From: Neoarius graeffei
Lineage: Eukaryota > Chordata > Actinopteri > Siluriformes > Ariidae
DNA: 64,000 nt
Reading direction: 5' to 3'
Assembly (NCBI RefSeq): GCF_027579695.1
Contig: NC_083587.1
Span: forward strand, 55,605,021-55,669,020
Of the stretch, positions 22,021-34,316 are shown in pieces (position 1 is the first letter of the stretch; the number at the start of each line of letters is the position of its first letter). The notes below the pieces were generated by a model. It was not told where the DNA came from. It was given only the letters and a program-made list of their open reading frames with translations, and did no database searches. Position numbers and translations under genes: made by a program.

Positions 22021-23443
22021 CAGTGGCGGCTGCTGGTTTTTAAAACAGGGGAAGCCCATTTTACGCATTCATCGTAAAACCTGTAGGCCGGATATCAAAG
22101 CATAGAAAGGTGTGCCCCATTAGCATAGTGAACTAGACAACCCTACCTAGTGGCAGAAAGTATTTTTGCTTGTACATTTCATGTTATAGTCTGGCTTGCC
22201 AGGCTAGTGCCTCATATCCTTAATCAAAAATATCAAACATCCAAAAATCACTGGCTATTCAATGAAGAGCCTTGAACATCATACCCTGATATGCAACACA
22301 GAGTCTTTAACACAACACCCAGCTGTGCAACACATCCTTGAACATCTTCTGCAACACAGTCTGGAAATTCATAACCAGGTAGGCTATGCAACACACAGAA
22401 CCTTGAATATTATACCCAGGTATAACCTATAACACAGAGCCCACCATTCTCTTAACATTACTGAACAATATACACACTTCAGATTCATGAACACGAACAC
22501 TATTTATACACAAATTCTGCCCTCCGCTCCTTTTCCAGAAAATGGTCTGTGACCCTGTCATACCAGCTGGTTGTGCTTTCCAGAGACTTTACCAAATAGC
22601 AGCTAGCACTGCAGATCCCAATAAGGCTCAAGCTAGCCTACAACCAGATTGAACTACAAATGAAATAAACGAGTGAATTCACGAATGATCAAACTGATAG
22701 AATGGATGAAAGTTAACAGAGCACAACGAGTAATATTTACATTTATTTACAGAGTAATGTACAGAGACATCAATGAGAAGAAACGTTTATATGAAAAGAA
22801 ATTCGGACAGCACTTTAGCACATGACTACACTTTCTCGACATCCGCTAGGGACTGACTGATCATACTTCCGTGTTCCTCGCCGAAGTACCGTCCTCCTCA
22901 TGTCTTTCAAACACTACCTCCAATAATCCTTTATCAGCCCGGTTTCTTGTCCCTCCCACTGTCTCGTTTAGTCCCAGAGAATCCCGGCTTCCCTGGAAGT
23001 GATGATTTTGTTGATTTTAACCAATAACAACTAGCCGAAATTGGCTGTTCAGAGCCGTCTCATAGACTGCAACGGATACCCGGCTGCCAGTCAGTGTTGC
23101 CAGATACTGCTGACGTTTTCCATCCCAAAATATGTTCAAAACCCGCCAAAATGCACTTAAAACCGCCCAATCTGGCAACACTGCTGCCAGTCCATAGAGC
23201 CCATTGAAATAAGAAAGTTTACAGCCTGGCAGCAAAGGTGATTCTCGTAGCGAACTGCAAGTTCGTCAGACATCACTCAAATAAGTTACAGGATAGTTAT
23301 GAACATAAATACAATCTTGGGCATATATTATGTTATGCAAGTTATTGTTTTAATGAGAATTCAACGTCGTAGACGCCGCAGTTTGGGGAGAGAATTTTAG
23401 GGGAAGCTCGGCTTCCCTTGTTGTCTCTGAGAAATCGCCCCTG
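22021..23443. mobile_element. hAT-like element with CAGTGGCGGCTGC / CGCCCCTG ends
   Basis: A 1423-bp element flanked by a perfect 8-bp duplication CTCACAAT (22013-22020 and 23444-23451). It begins CAGTGGCGGCTGCTGG and ends GAAATCGCCCCTG; subterminal AGGGGAAGC occurs near both ends. No long transposase frame, so it is non-autonomous. It carries the 92-bp MITE at 23092-23183. Confidence 0.9.
23092..23183. mobile_element. 92-bp hAT MITE
   Basis: Perfect ends CAGTGTTGCCAGAT and ATCTGGCAACACTG, flanked by a perfect 8-bp duplication CTGCCAGT (23084-23091 and 23184-23191). It is nested in the larger hAT element and therefore younger. Confidence 0.93.
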
Positions 23444-23451
23444 CTCACAAT

Positions 23452-23763
23452 GATTTGTACATTCCTGTTAAAGGTGCTTCCAAGGAAACTGGAGTCCTTT
23501 TTCTTTTTCATCTTCATCTGATGAGCTTTCATAGATTAAGTCAAAATTTACATTCGTGAAAAATGTATCATTTGCCATGTCTAATGCTGCTGCTGCTAAC
23601 AGTACTGCAGTAACCATTTCAGACTGGGAAGTGGGATTTTATGTGGCCAGAAACAGACAAGAGGAGTGACACACATGTCCCACTGTGGTTATAGGTAATA
23701 TAAGTACTCTTGGAACACAGCTCAACCAATCAGATTAGTGGATCAAAACAAACCGTTGTATAT
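23452..23763. other. unassigned sequence
   Basis: About 310 bp between a hAT element and composite repeat A. Nothing recognisable. Confidence 0.5.
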
Positions 23764-23898
23764 TTAAATAATATTGGCTGGCATTGAGTGGTATATCAGA
23801 TATATTCCATTCAGCTAGCATGATACTGAACGAGTCAAAGACGAGTAGCTGAATGGAATATATCTGATAGACCATGAAAAAAGCCATTATTATTATTC

Positions 23899-24274
23899 AA
23901 CTCATCTCATCATCTCTAGCCACTTTATCCTGTTCTACAGGGTCACAGGCAAGCTGGAGCCTATCCCAGCTGACTACGGGCGAAAGGCGGGGTACACCCT
24001 GGACAAGTCACCAGGTCATCACAGGGCTGACACATAGACACAGACAACCATTCACACTCACATTCACACCTACGGTCAATTTAGAGCCATCAGTTAACCT
24101 AACCTGCATGTCTTTGGACTGTGGGGGAAACCAGAGCACCCAGAGGAAACCCACGCAGACACGGGGAGAACATGCAAACTCCACACAGAAAGGCCCTCGC
24201 CGGCCACGGGGCTCGAACCCGGACCTTCTTGCTGTGAGGCGGCAGCGCTAACCACTACACCACCGTGCCGCCCC
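23899..24274 (-). mobile_element. tRNA-derived SINE, CTCAT-tail, in composite copy A
   Basis: Full-length reverse copy ending ...CACCGTGCCGCCCC, landed in the TTATTATT stretch of the composite repeat, which is present on both sides. Confidence 0.92.
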
Positions 24275-24518
24275 TTATTATTATTATACATTTCTTTAGG
24301 GTGTTCAATGCATCTTTCTCTTTCAAAATTCTTTCAAAATCTTCCATATTTGACAAAGCAAACCTGGTGGCCATGTTTGTTTACAAATTGTCACAGTTGC
24401 TTGCTAGCATGGAAGTTTTACATCTCTGACATGTGACGTCATGTTGTCTTGACAACCGTGCAATATCGTTAACCATATTCAACGCTCGTTCTCCATTGGG
24501 TAGAGTGACATAATACAC

Positions 24519-25124
24519 AATTTCTCTCCCCCTCTCTCTGCCCCTCCCCCCAAAAAAATCTGTTCCTCTGAGTTACATGTTGGTCCTGGGATCAAGATGC
24601 TGACCTCTTCTGCTCCTCGGACCTGCCTGATCCATCCTGGTGCCCTGTGTCTGGTTAGAGTCTCATCGCATCGCGCCTGTGGAGGACGGCCCCATGAAGA
24701 CAGTTGAAAGTCACACTTGGAGGACGCTCTGGACTCTTACAGTAATGCTTTTATGGCTGAGGACTACAGTTGACTTGCTAACTTTAGGACTGCAGTTGTC
24801 ATGAACAGTTTTGCACTCAAGTTCCCATCAGTGAAGAGTTTATAACATCAACGAAACTGACTTCATGTTAAAACTGTTAATGTTATAGTCATGCTGTCTG
24901 TTGTTGCCCAAATGAGGATGGGTTCCCTTTTGAGTCTGGTTCCTCTCGAGGTTTCTTCCTCATGTCGTCTGAGGGAGTTTTTCCTTGCCACCGTCGCCAC
25001 AGGCTTGCTCATTGGGGATAGATTAGGGATAAAATTAGCTCATGTTTTAAGTCGTTCAAATTCTGTAAAGCTGCTTTGCGACAGTGTTTATTGTTAAAAG
25101 CGCTATACAGATAAACTTGACTTG
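24519..25124 (+). mobile_element. L2-clade LINE, 3' untranslated tail only
   Basis: About 600 bp ending in AAAAGCGCTATACAGATAAA then CTTGACTTG, the 3' end of the LINE whose longer copy lies at 25252-28222 in reverse. Short flanks ACAC (24515-24518 and 25125-25128) look like a target duplication inside composite copy A. The shared line CAAATGAGGATGGGTTCCC identifies the family. No coding sequence survives. Confidence 0.85.
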
Positions 25125-25251
25125 ACACGTAGGATAAGCGATACGCTAACAATATTGCATGCTATCAAACCAAATGAATGAAACCTGTGAGAAGGGAATA
25201 GAGTACATGTTTTTATTCCATTGAAAAAAGTGTCCTGTATGTATAATATTT

Positions 25252-28222
25252 CAAGTTTATTTATTTGTACAGCGCTTTTAACAATAAACATTGTCGCAAA
25301 GCAGCTTTACAGAATTTGAACGACTTAAAACATGAGCTAATTTTATCCCTAATCTATCCCCAATGAGCAAGCCTGTGGCGACGGTGGCAAGGAAAAACTC
25401 CCTCAGACGACATGAGGAAGAAACCTCGAGAGGAACCAGACTCAAAAGGGAACCCATCCTCATTTGGGCAACAACAGACAGCCTGACTATAATATTAACA
25501 GTTTTAACAGGTATAACCCTCAACTGTCCTCATGGGGCCGTCCTTCACAGGAGTGGGGCGATAAAACTCCGACCAGACACAGGGCACCAGGATGGATCAA
25601 GCAGGTCCGAGGGGCAGAAGAGGCCAGCATCTCAATCCCAGAATCAACATGTAACTCAGAGGGACAGATGGGGGGGGGGAGAGAGAGAGAGAGAAAGAAA
25701 ACACGTTGTTAGGTATGCCCTAAAAATGACAAGTATTAAATCTGTGTGGTAGGCTCGCAGAGACGAGAGTCTTTACATCAGGCATGACACACAATGGCAT
25801 GTTAATATGGTAAAAAATATATCATGACCTGCTCTGGCTGGATGCTTGATTGGGTGATGGGAGCACACTCCTCAGCAATGATGAGATGCAGATGGGACCC
25901 TTAGGCCTGGCCAAGACAATTCAGTTACATTTCACCGGGTCTGGGACATGCGACAGAATGTCTGACGGCCGATTCCCTGCAGGCTACGATAGCCAGTCGA
26001 GGTCCCCACCGTCTCCACCAAAAGATTTCCTGTTGACTCCATGTAACTCAGAGGGACAGATTTGGGGTGGGGGGGGGGAAGAAAACACAGGTGGTTAGGT
26101 ATGCCCAATGTCACCTGAATAAGTAGGAACAGTATACATATTGCACCGAGTACAAGCAGGGACTCCGGCAACTAACTATGACAGCATAACTAAAAGGAGA
26201 GAGCCAGAAGGTAACACAGGCATGAGGGAGCCCCGGGACATAAAGCAGCCAGCCACTGCACCGTCAACAAACTCGAGTGAGCAAGCGAGTGGGGACTGAC
26301 AGCATCCATACATCCCAGTTTACCAAAAAACTCTATGTCTGAGGACCCTCCAGATCTACTCCTTTACCTCATAAACACCATTAACAAAAGGCTTGACTAA
26401 ACAGATATGTTTTCAGCCTAGACTTAAATGCTGAGACTGTGTCTGATTCCCGAACATTACTTGGAAGGCTGTTCCATAACAGTGGGGCTTTGTAAGAAAA
26501 GGCTCTGCCCCCTGATGTAGCCTTCACTATACGAGGTACCAGCAGATAGCCTGCACCTTTTGATCTAAGTAGGCGTGGTGGGTCATAGAGGAGCAGAAGT
26601 TCACTCAGGTACTGTGGTGCGAGACCATTTAGTGCTTTAAAGGTCAATAGTAGTATTTTATAATCAATACGAAATTTGATTGGGAGCCAGTGCAGTGTGG
26701 ATAAGACAGGCGTGATGTGGTCATATTTTCTAGTTCTAGTAAGAACTCTTGCTGCGGCATTTTGAACTAACTGGAGCTTGTTTATGCACTTATTGGAACA
26801 TCCAGACAGTAAGGCATTACAATAATCCAACCTGGAGGTAACGAAAGCATGGACTAGTTTTTCTGCATCATGCAATGACATTAAATTTCTTATCTTTGCA
26901 ATATTTCTGAGATGAAAGAAAGCTATCCGGGTGATGTTATCAATGTGAGTTTCGAATGAAAGACTGGGGTCAATAATCACTCCGAGGTCTTTTACTGCTG
27001 CACGTGAAGAAACAGAAAGGCCATCCAGAGTTACTGTGTAATCAGAAAACTTACTTCTAGCTGTATGTGGTCCTAGCACAAGTACTTCAGTCTTGTCAGA
27101 GTTAAGCAGAAGGAAATTTATAAGCATCCACTGTCTAATGTCCTTAACACATTCCTCAATTTTATTAAGCTGGTGTCTCTCATCAGGTTTTGCAGAGACA
27201 TACAACTGTGTGTCATCAGCATAACAGTGGAAACTAATACAATGTTTACGAATAATATCGCCCAGAGGTAACATATATAGAGAAAAAAGCAGTGGACCCA
27301 AGACAGAACCTTGTGGAACACCAAACTTTACCTCGGTACGTCTAGAAATATCACCATTTATATCAACATACTGATAACGATCAGTTAGATAAGACCTGAG
27401 CCAGGAGAGGGCCATTCCCTTAACTCCCACAACATTTTCTAGTCTATCCAGAAGAATGGAATGATCAATGGTATCAAATGCTGCACTAAGGTCAAGCAAC
27501 ACAAGTAGCGAGACACAGCCCTGATCAGACGCCAACAGTAGGTCGTTTACTACTTTAACCAGTGCTGTCTCTGTGCTATGATGAGGTCTAAATCCTGACT
27601 GATACATTTCATGGATGTTATTCCTATGTAAATATGAGCATAACTGCTGTGCCACAGCTTTTTCAAGGATCTTGGAGATAAAGGGGAGGTTTGATATTGG
27701 CCGATAATTGGACAGCTGACAGGGATCAAGGTCAGGTTTTTTAATCAGGGGTTTGATAACTGCTAGTTTAAAGGATTTGGGTACATAGCCAATCATAAGA
27801 GAAGAATTTATTATTTTTAGAAGCGGTTCAATTACTCCAGGCATTATCTGTTTGAATAGATGTGTCGGTAAGGGATCTAGTACGCAAGTTGAGGCTTTTG
27901 ATGTAGAGATTAATGAGAGTAATTCAGTTTCTTTTAGGGGAGTAAAACATTCTAACTGATGATCTGATACAGTTATATTGTTAACTACAAGGTCACTTTC
28001 ATTGTCTAACCTTAAATTAGTAGTTTGAATTTTTTGTCGGATATTCTCAATTTTGTCATTAAAAAAATTCATGAAGTCGTTGCTACTACATACTGCAGGT
28101 GTGCATGTGTTGATAGTGGACTTATTCCTGGTTAATTTTGCTACAGTATTAAATAGGAATCTAGGATTATTTTTGTTATCTTCTATTAGGGAGGAGAGAT
28201 ATGTTGATCTCGCAGCACTAAG
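25252..28222 (-). mobile_element. L2-clade non-LTR retrotransposon, 5'-truncated
   Basis: About 3 kb on the reverse strand: reading frame 26381-28222, then about 1.1 kb of 3' untranslated DNA ending in CAAGTTTATTTATTTGTACA (seen on the forward strand at 25252). AATATTT occurs on both sides (25245-25251 and 28223-28229) and is a plausible target duplication. It sits exactly at the junction of composite copies A and B. Confidence 0.85.
26381..28222 (-). CDS. L2-type reverse transcriptase, 3' part of ORF2
   Basis: An uninterrupted frame of just over 610 codons within the element. Motifs in order are [47 protein letters not shown] (catalytic Asp), [17 protein letters not shown] and [13 protein letters not shown] (active site). 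It ends with the L2-typical [11 protein letters not shown] and [16 protein letters not shown] region. The N-terminal endonuclease is missing. The frame stays open upstream to 28432, through composite repeat B and into the end of the two-gene transposon; those first ~70 codons are not LINE protein. The enzyme would copy its RNA at a nicked site, but this copy is incomplete. Confidence 0.87.
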   Translation of the reverse strand, partial: LSAARSTYLSSLIEDNKNNPRFLFNTVAKLTRNKSTINTCTPAVCSSNDFMNFFNDKIENIRQKIQTTNLRLDNESDLVVNNITVSDHQLECFTPLKETELLSLISTSKASTCVLDPLPTHLFKQIMPGVIEPLLKIINSSLMIGYVPKSFKLAVIKPLIKKPDLDPCQLSNYRPISNLPFISKILEKAVAQQLCSYLHRNNIHEMYQSGFRPHHSTETALVKVVNDLLLASDQGCVSLLVLLDLSAAFDTIDHSILLDRLENVVGVKGMALSWLRSYLTDRYQYVDINGDISRRTEVKFGVPQGSVLGPLLFSLYMLPLGDIIRKHCISFHCYADDTQLYVSAKPDERHQLNKIEECVKDIRQWMLINFLLLNSDKTEVLVLGPHTARSKFSDYTVTLDGLSVSSRAAVKDLGVIIDPSLSFETHIDNITRIAFFHLRNIAKIRNLMSLHDAEKLVHAFVTSRLDYCNALLSGCSNKCINKLQLVQNAAARVLTRTRKYDHITPVLSTLHWLPIKFRIDYKILLLTFKALNGLAPQYLSELLLLYDPPRLLRSKGAGYLLVPRIVKATSGGRAFSYKAPLLWNSLPSNVRESDTVSAFKSRLKTYLFSQAFC

Positions 28223-28445
28223 AATATTTAAATAATATTGGCTGATGTTAAGTGGTATATCAGATATATTCCACCGAGCTAGCATGATATGAAATGAGTT
28301 AAAGACGAGTAGCTGAATGGAATATATCTGATAGACCATGAAAAAAAGCCAGCCAATATTACTATTATAGACCCCTTCGTAGTAAACATTATTCATACGT
28401 AAGCGGAAATTGCGCGTGCAGCCTGGACTCAAAAAAGACTCAGAA

Positions 28446-28892
28446 ATGCCTAGTTGTTGTGTTTTCGGGTGTCAGAATTGTAGCAGTAATGGGGTTAAAA
28501 TGTTCAGAATTCCAGCAGGATCTCACCCATTCCAAAAAAATCGCCGACGTCTATGACTACAAGCCATCAAAGGTGTAGACTGGGATGAAAGCACGATCAA
28601 AAATGCGTGGGTTTGCAGCACCCACTTCATCACAGGTAAGATCAGGCTATTTATTAAATCTTTCTTTTTTATTCTTTCTAGTCTTCATTTATTGATGTAG
28701 CAAAATACTTTGTTAACGTTTGTCTGATTAGCTGGGTCATAGTTACACAATGTAATGAATATTGTTAGCATGTTAACTTAGCTTTGCATGTAATTTTGTT
28801 TGTAGGAGAGGTCTCGCTTGACTCAAGCAGTCCAGATTTTGTGCCATCATTATTTGTGTATGCCGAAAATCACAATTCTAAAGCAAGGATCA
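28446..28892 (+). pseudogene. THAP-domain protein, 5' exons (transposon-encoded)
   Basis: Exon 1 (28446-28635) encodes a THAP zinc finger: [16 protein letters not shown] with the two cysteines, the FRIP motif, and WVCSTHF with the Cys and His of the C2CH site. A TGA at 28554-28556 replaces the conserved Trp. Exon 1 ends at a donor (CACAG/GTAAG); exon 2 starts at 28806 after TTTGTAG and continues in frame with GEVSLDSSSPDFVPSLFVYA. Near 28893 the Rex3 LINE cuts it off. In living elements THAP binds the transposon ends. It is 80 bp from the left end of the element. A host THAP gene is less likely because of the inverted ends and the partner gene. Confidence 0.8.
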
Positions 28893-28913
28893 TCTCGTCT
28901 CGTCTTCTTCCGC

Positions 28914-30660
28914 TTATCCGGGACCGGGTCGCGGAGGCAGCAGTCTAAGCATGGAAGCCCAAACTTCCTTTTCCCCAGACACCTCAGCCAGCTCCTCGGG
29001 AAGAACACCGAGGCGTTCCCAGGCCAGCCGAGAGACATAGTCCCTCCAGCGTGTCCTAGGTCTTCCCCGGGGCCTCCTCCCGGGGGGACATGCCTGGAAC
29101 ACCTCCCCAGGGAGGCGTCCAGGAGGCATCTGAAAAAGATGCCCGAGCCACCTCAGCTGGTTCCTCTCGATGTGGAGGAGCAGCGGCTCTACTCCAAGCT
29201 CCTCCCGAGTGACTGTGCTTCTCACCCTATCTCTAAGGGAGCGCCCAGCCACCCTGCGAAGGAAACTCATTTCAGCTGCTTGTATCCGCGATCTTGTTCT
29301 TTCTGTCATTACCCAAAGCTCATGACCATAGGTGAGAGTCGGAACGTAGATCGACCGGTAAATTGAGAGCTTCGCCTTTTGGCTCAGCTCCTTCTTCACC
29401 ACGACGGACCGGTAAAGCGACCGCATCACTGCGGAGGCTGCACCGATCCGCCTGTCGATCTCACGCTCCATCCTTCCCTCACTCGTGAACAAGATCCCGA
29501 GATACTTAAACTCCTCCACTTGAGGCAGGACTTCTCCACCAACCTGGAGAGGGCAAGCCACCCTTTTCCGGTCGAGAACCATGGCCTCGAACTTGGAGGT
29601 GCTGATTCTCATCCCAGCCGCTTCACACTCGACTGCAAACCGCCCCAGTGCATGCTGAAGGTCCTGGTTTGAAGAAGCCAACAGGACAACATCATCCGCA
29701 AAAAGCAGAGATGAAATCCTGTGGTTCCCAAACAGGATTCCTTCCGGCCCCTGGCTGCACCTAGAAATTCTGTCCATAAAAATTATGAACAGAACCGGTG
29801 ACAAAGGGCAGCCCTGCTGGAGTCCAACATGCACTGGGAACAGGTCTGACTTACTGCCGGCAATGCGAACCAGACTCCTGCTCCGTTCATACAGGGACCG
29901 GACAGCCCTTAGCAAAGAGCCCCGAACCCCATACTCCCGAAGCACCCCCCACAGAATAACACGGGGGACACGGTCGAATGCCTTCTCCAGATCCACAAAG
30001 CACATGTGGACTGGTTGGGCAAACTCCCATGAACCCTCGAGCACCCTATGAAAGGTATAGAGCTGGTCCAGTGTTCCGCGACCAGGACGAAAACCGCATT
30101 GTTCCTCCTGGATCCGAGGTTCGACTATTGGTCGAATTCTCCTCTCCAGTACCCTGGAGTAAACTTTCCCTGGGAGGCTGAGAAGTGTGATTCCCCTATA
30201 ATTGGAGCACACTCTCTGGTCCCCTTTCTTAAAAAGAGGGACCACCACCCCAGTCTGCCACTCCAGAGGCACTGTCCCCGACCGCCACGCGATGTTGCAG
30301 AGGCGTGTCAACCAAGACAGCCCCACAACATCCAGAGACTTGAGATACTCAGGGCGGATCTCATCCACCCCCGGAGCCTTGCCACCGAGGAGCTTGCAAA
30401 CCACCTCAGTGACTTCGGCTTGGGTAATGGACGAGTCCACCTCTGAGTCATCAGCCTCAGTCTCCTCAGTGGAAGACATGACGGTGGGATTGAGGAGATC
30501 CTCAAAGTATTCCTTCCACCGCCCGACAATGTCCCCAGTCAAGGTCAACAGCTCCCCACCCGCACTGTAAACAGTGTTGGCAGAGTACTGCTTCCCCCTC
30601 CTGAGGCGCCGGATGGTTTGCCAGAATTTCTTCGAGGCCGACCGATAGTCCTTCTCTATG
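28914..30660 (-). pseudogene. Rex3 reverse transcriptase, downstream part
   Basis: About 580 uninterrupted codons to the native stop at 28914-28916. It contains WKEYFEDLLNP at the start of the RT region, then KAPGVDEIRPEYLK, NYRGITLLSLPGKVYSR, CFVDLEKAFDRVPR (catalytic Asp), GLQQGCPLSPVLFIIFMD and SLLFADDVVLLAS (active site). The C-terminal part has LTYGHELWVMTERTRS and the RWLGHLFQMP / RPRGRPRTRWRDYV tail. The frame is cut at 30660 by the BEL/Pao insertion and resumes at 39030. Called a pseudogene because it is interrupted and lacks the endonuclease, although this part has no stop. Confidence 0.93.
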
Positions 30661-30665
30661 GCCTC

Positions 30666-30997
30666 TGTAGTGTCACGGAAGCTTCAATTAATGAACACGA
30701 CGTAATTGTCTTTGTGAACTTTTACTGAACACAATGCTGCAGCGTTACAAAGAGGAAAAATATAATTGGGCAATACAAACAACCCACATCGGCATCTTTT
30801 ACTTCGGAGATTCATTTCCTAAAAAAAAAACGTCAATGCACACAAGCATTTCCTTAAATCGGGCTTCAAAATAAAAGCACTTCCTGTTCACGTAAATAAA
30901 ACAAATCAATCAAAATTTAACTAACATTCATTTACATAATTTCTACAACAAAATATAATGACTGCTTGTCTAATATTAGCCTCAATAATTTACAACA
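30666..30997 (-). repeat. 3' LTR of the BEL/Pao element
   Basis: 332 bp; on the transcribed strand it starts TGTTGTAAATTATTGAGG and ends CCGTGACACTACA (TG..CA). It appears identical to the copy at 38693-39024. Confidence 0.95.
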
Positions 30998-31008
30998 TCC
31001 TCCCGCCC
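30998..31008 (-). promoter_or_regulatory. polypurine tract
   Basis: On the reverse strand GGGCGGGAGGA directly precedes the 3' LTR, where the primer for plus-strand DNA synthesis is expected. Confidence 0.75.
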
Positions 31009-31042
31009 GATGAACAGGTGTTCATATCGATTCACTTATTAC

Positions 31043-34000
31043 TTAACTTATCTCTAATGGATATATCAACTGAATAGGTCTCCGCAACAGACTGCCTGTA
31101 GATGTACGAACAGTGCAGGAACGAACAAGTCCATCTCTGCCTGAAAACAACTCAACAATCCTGCCCATTTTCCAGGTTTGCCTGGGCATATTGTCCTCTC
31201 CAATCAGTATGACATCTCCCACCTTCAGCGTGGTGGGTATGGGTGTGTCACACTGGTGAGCTGATTTTAAGTCCATCAAGTAGTCCTTCCGCCAGCTGTT
31301 CCAAAGGCTGGTTAACAGCCTCTGCCGGTACCTCCATCTCTTGCCCATGTCCTCTCTGCTTACATTAGTTGCCTTAGATGAAGATATCATAGTCTGTGGT
31401 GGCAGAGAGGTGAGTCTTTTCCCAACCAGGAAATGTGAGGGTGAAAGCGGCTGGGGCTCTGATGCGTCATTATGGACATAGGAGAGAGGCCGGGAATTCA
31501 GCACAGCCTCTACCTCTGCAAGCATGGTTGTCAGCTCCTCAAAGGTGAGTGAAGCTTTCCCTAGGACCCTCTTCAAACATGTTTTTACAGATCTCACAAG
31601 TCTTTCCCAGAAGCCGCCCCACCAAGCAGCTCTCTCCACAATAAACTTCCAGGTGATCCCCTTGTCCGTGAAAAAGTCAGTGAGCTCTGATTTTCTGAAT
31701 GACCTCCACAGCTCCTTCAGGTCTTGGTCTGCTCTTTTGAACGTTTTAGCATTGTCTGAGTAAATAACTTTACACAGCCCTCGCCTTGCAATAAATCTTC
31801 TTAAGGCTAACAGAAAGTTTTCAGTAGTCTGATCTGAAACTAGCTCTAAATGCACTGCTCTGGTAACAGCACAAGTAAATAGTGCAATGTATGCCTTCTT
31901 AGGCTGACCACTACATTTAACATAGAGCGGCCCTGCAAAATCTACCCCAGTTACTTCAAAGGGTGGGGACTCTGTGACTCTGTCTCTTGGTAATGGAGCT
32001 GTAACTTGCTGCACTGGCTTAAGCTTAAGTCTCCTGCAGATGTGACAATGTGCTACCACTTGCTTGACCAGCTGTCTCCCCCTCAAAACCCAGTATCTTT
32101 CCCTCATTTGCACCAGAGTGTCTCTAATCCCAGAGTGCATCACTCTCTCATGACAGTCCTGAGCTAGCAACTCAGAGAATTTGTGATTTGCAGGCAGCAC
32201 CCATGGGTGCTGCTCCCTGAAGCTGAAATCAGTGTGCTGTAGCCTGCCTCCCACACTAACAAGGCCATTTTCATCAAAAAACGGCTTCAAGTCTCTGATT
32301 TTTGAGTCTTTCTTGATATCTCTTCCAGACTTCAGCTGACAGATTTCTTGACTGAAACTCTGGTTTTGTGTCACTTTTACCCAGTACACTTCTGCTGCAG
32401 TGAGCTCCTCAGTAGTTAACTCTCCTTGAGTTCTTGGAGAGGAGCGGGCATTAGTTATGAACCTTCGCACCCATGCAGTTATTCTCAGTACTGTTTTCAA
32501 CCTGCTGTATTTTCCTAGGTCTAACAATGGCTCAGCCTGCTCAACGGTGCTAAGCTGTACTACTGTCTGAAACTTAGACCTAAGCTCCCTGCTTACCTCA
32601 TCTGCAATGCAGTCCTCATCAATGCTTTCTACTTCTTCTGCAGATGACAGTGAGATGGGTCCACTCCACCATAACTGGCTTTGCAGGAGGTTCTCTACAC
32701 TCTGCCCTCTGGTGGGCAAGTCAGCAGGATTGTTTTTGCCATTGCAGTGAGACCACAGTTCAGGATTTGTGAGACCTTGTATCTCAGCCACTCTGTTGGC
32801 CACAAACGGCTTCCACCTTTGTGCTGTGCTGCGTATCCAGTGAAGAACAATCATTGAGTCTGTCCACATGTTTAACTGATTTATTTTCATGTTGAGTGGC
32901 TTGAGAAGATTATTACCTAGCCTTGCTCCAATCAGTGCTCCCATAAGTTCCAAGCGTGGTAATGTCATTTTCTTTAAGGGGGCTACCTTTGACTTGGATG
33001 CCACAAAACTTGTCACAATCTCCTTTTCTTTGTTCTCTCCTTGCAAATAGGCAACAGCACTGTACGCCCTTTCGCTGGCATCACAGAAAACGTGTAGCTT
33101 GACAGTCTGTGAGTCTGGGTTAATGTCTATTTGGTACCATCTTGGTATGTCCAGCTGGTGGAGCTGCGGCAACTCTGCACACCACCGGTCCCATTTTTCA
33201 GCCAGGTCTGAAGGCAGCTGATCATCCCAACCAACTCCCCTCTCCCACAGTTCCTGGAACAGGCACTTGGCTCTGATGGTGAAGGGGGTGAGAAACCCGA
33301 TTGGGTCAAAGACACGAGCTGATGTCTGTAGTACATTTCTCTTTGTGTTTTCCTTGCCTTTCATAATGTCTAGCAGTCCCTTTAGGTCAAACACAAAGTC
33401 ATCCTTCTCTGATCTCCATACTAGTCCCAACACCTTCAGTACATTTCCACAAGTGGCTGTTTCTGTTGTGTGCTCCATTCCACCTTCTGTCCACTTAGCT
33501 CTCAGTTCTGGTGAATTAGTTATCCATTTGCATAGGTTCATGCCAGCATGGGACAGAATCTCTTTTGCCTTTGTAGTGACTGAAAGTGCTTCATCCACAT
33601 TACTTGCGCTGGCAATGAAATCATCTACATAAAGACACTCCCTCAGCGCCTCCACTGTCTTGGGCTGCTCTGTTTCATACTGCTTGATATGTTTTCTGAT
33701 TGTTGCAGCTAACAAGAAAGGGCTGGGTGACACTCCAAATACTACTCTGCTCATTCTCAAGATGCGCAGATCATTTTCACTGTCTTTGGTTGGGGGCCCC
33801 TGCAGCCACAGGAACCTCACAGCATCTTTATCTTTCTCTGCTAAAGCTATCTGCAAGAAGGCTTTGGTAATATCAGCAGTAAAGGCTATCTGGTGAAGTC
33901 TGAACTTGATCAGCACATCTAGTAAATTAGGGTTGAGATTTGGCCCAGTCAGTAAACAGTCATTGAGTGAGGGGCTACCATCTTCATGTGATGATGCATC

Positions 34001-34310
34001 AAACCACCCTCAGTTTAGTAGTTATCTTATCTTCTCGAAGAACAGCATGATGTGGCATGTAATATTTTACAGACTCTGGATTTTCTTGTTTTAAAGTGTT
34101 AGCTGGTACATCCTCACAGATGCCTTGTTGCAGGTAATCTTTAATGACGTCGCTGTACCTTGTGTACAGGGTCGTGTCCATCTTTAGTCTCCTCTTGAGG
34201 CCTTCAAACCTTCCCTTTGCGACCCTGAAGTTGTCTGGGAGATCTGGTTTATCAGGTCGCCATGGTAACTCCACTTGGTAGCGGCCATTGTTATGTGTTA
34301 CTGTCTGTTC
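31043..34310 (-). pseudogene. BEL/Pao pol: reverse transcriptase, RNase H, integrase
   Basis: From about 34310 the frame reads VELPWRPDKPDLPDNFRVAK, the pre-RT part of BEL/Pao pol, to LREDKITTKLRVV, where TGA at 33999-34001 marks a frameshift before the next RT block. The second frame runs to 31043 without a stop. It carries FRLHQIAFTADITKAFLQI (catalytic Asp), RECLYVDDFIAS (active site), RNase H VFCDASERAYSAVAYL, an integrase zinc region with HCHICRR, and a DDE core: GVDFAGPL, VIYSDNAKTF, ERAAWWGGFWERLVRSVK. The frameshift and the loss of continuity with gag by the L2 insertion make this copy non-functional. Residues either side of the shift suggest only one or two bases changed. Confidence 0.93.
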
Positions 34311-34316
34311 AAAGTT

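Larger units (their letters stand above)
23764..25250 (+). repeat. composite repeat C1, copy A (interrupted)
   Basis: Begins TTTAAATAATATTGGCTGGC and an imperfect palindrome (ATATCAGATATATTCC..GGAATATATCTGATA). It continues with a TTATTATT stretch, the line CATGTTGTCTTGACAACC, and the end AAAAAAGTGTCCTGTATGTA. Copies B (28229-40360) and C (61360-63430) share the same order. This copy holds a SINE and an L2 tail. No coding frame; mechanism of spread unknown. Confidence 0.7.

Noticed and set aside
28446-28892. Host THAP gene
   Set aside because: Its start lies 80 bp inside an inverted-repeat end shared with the SWIM-type gene, and there is a stop at a conserved Trp; a transposon gene explains this better.
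29379-30570. Forward frames opposite Rex3
   Set aside because: Antisense shadows of the reverse transcriptase with Pro/Arg-rich, low-complexity products.
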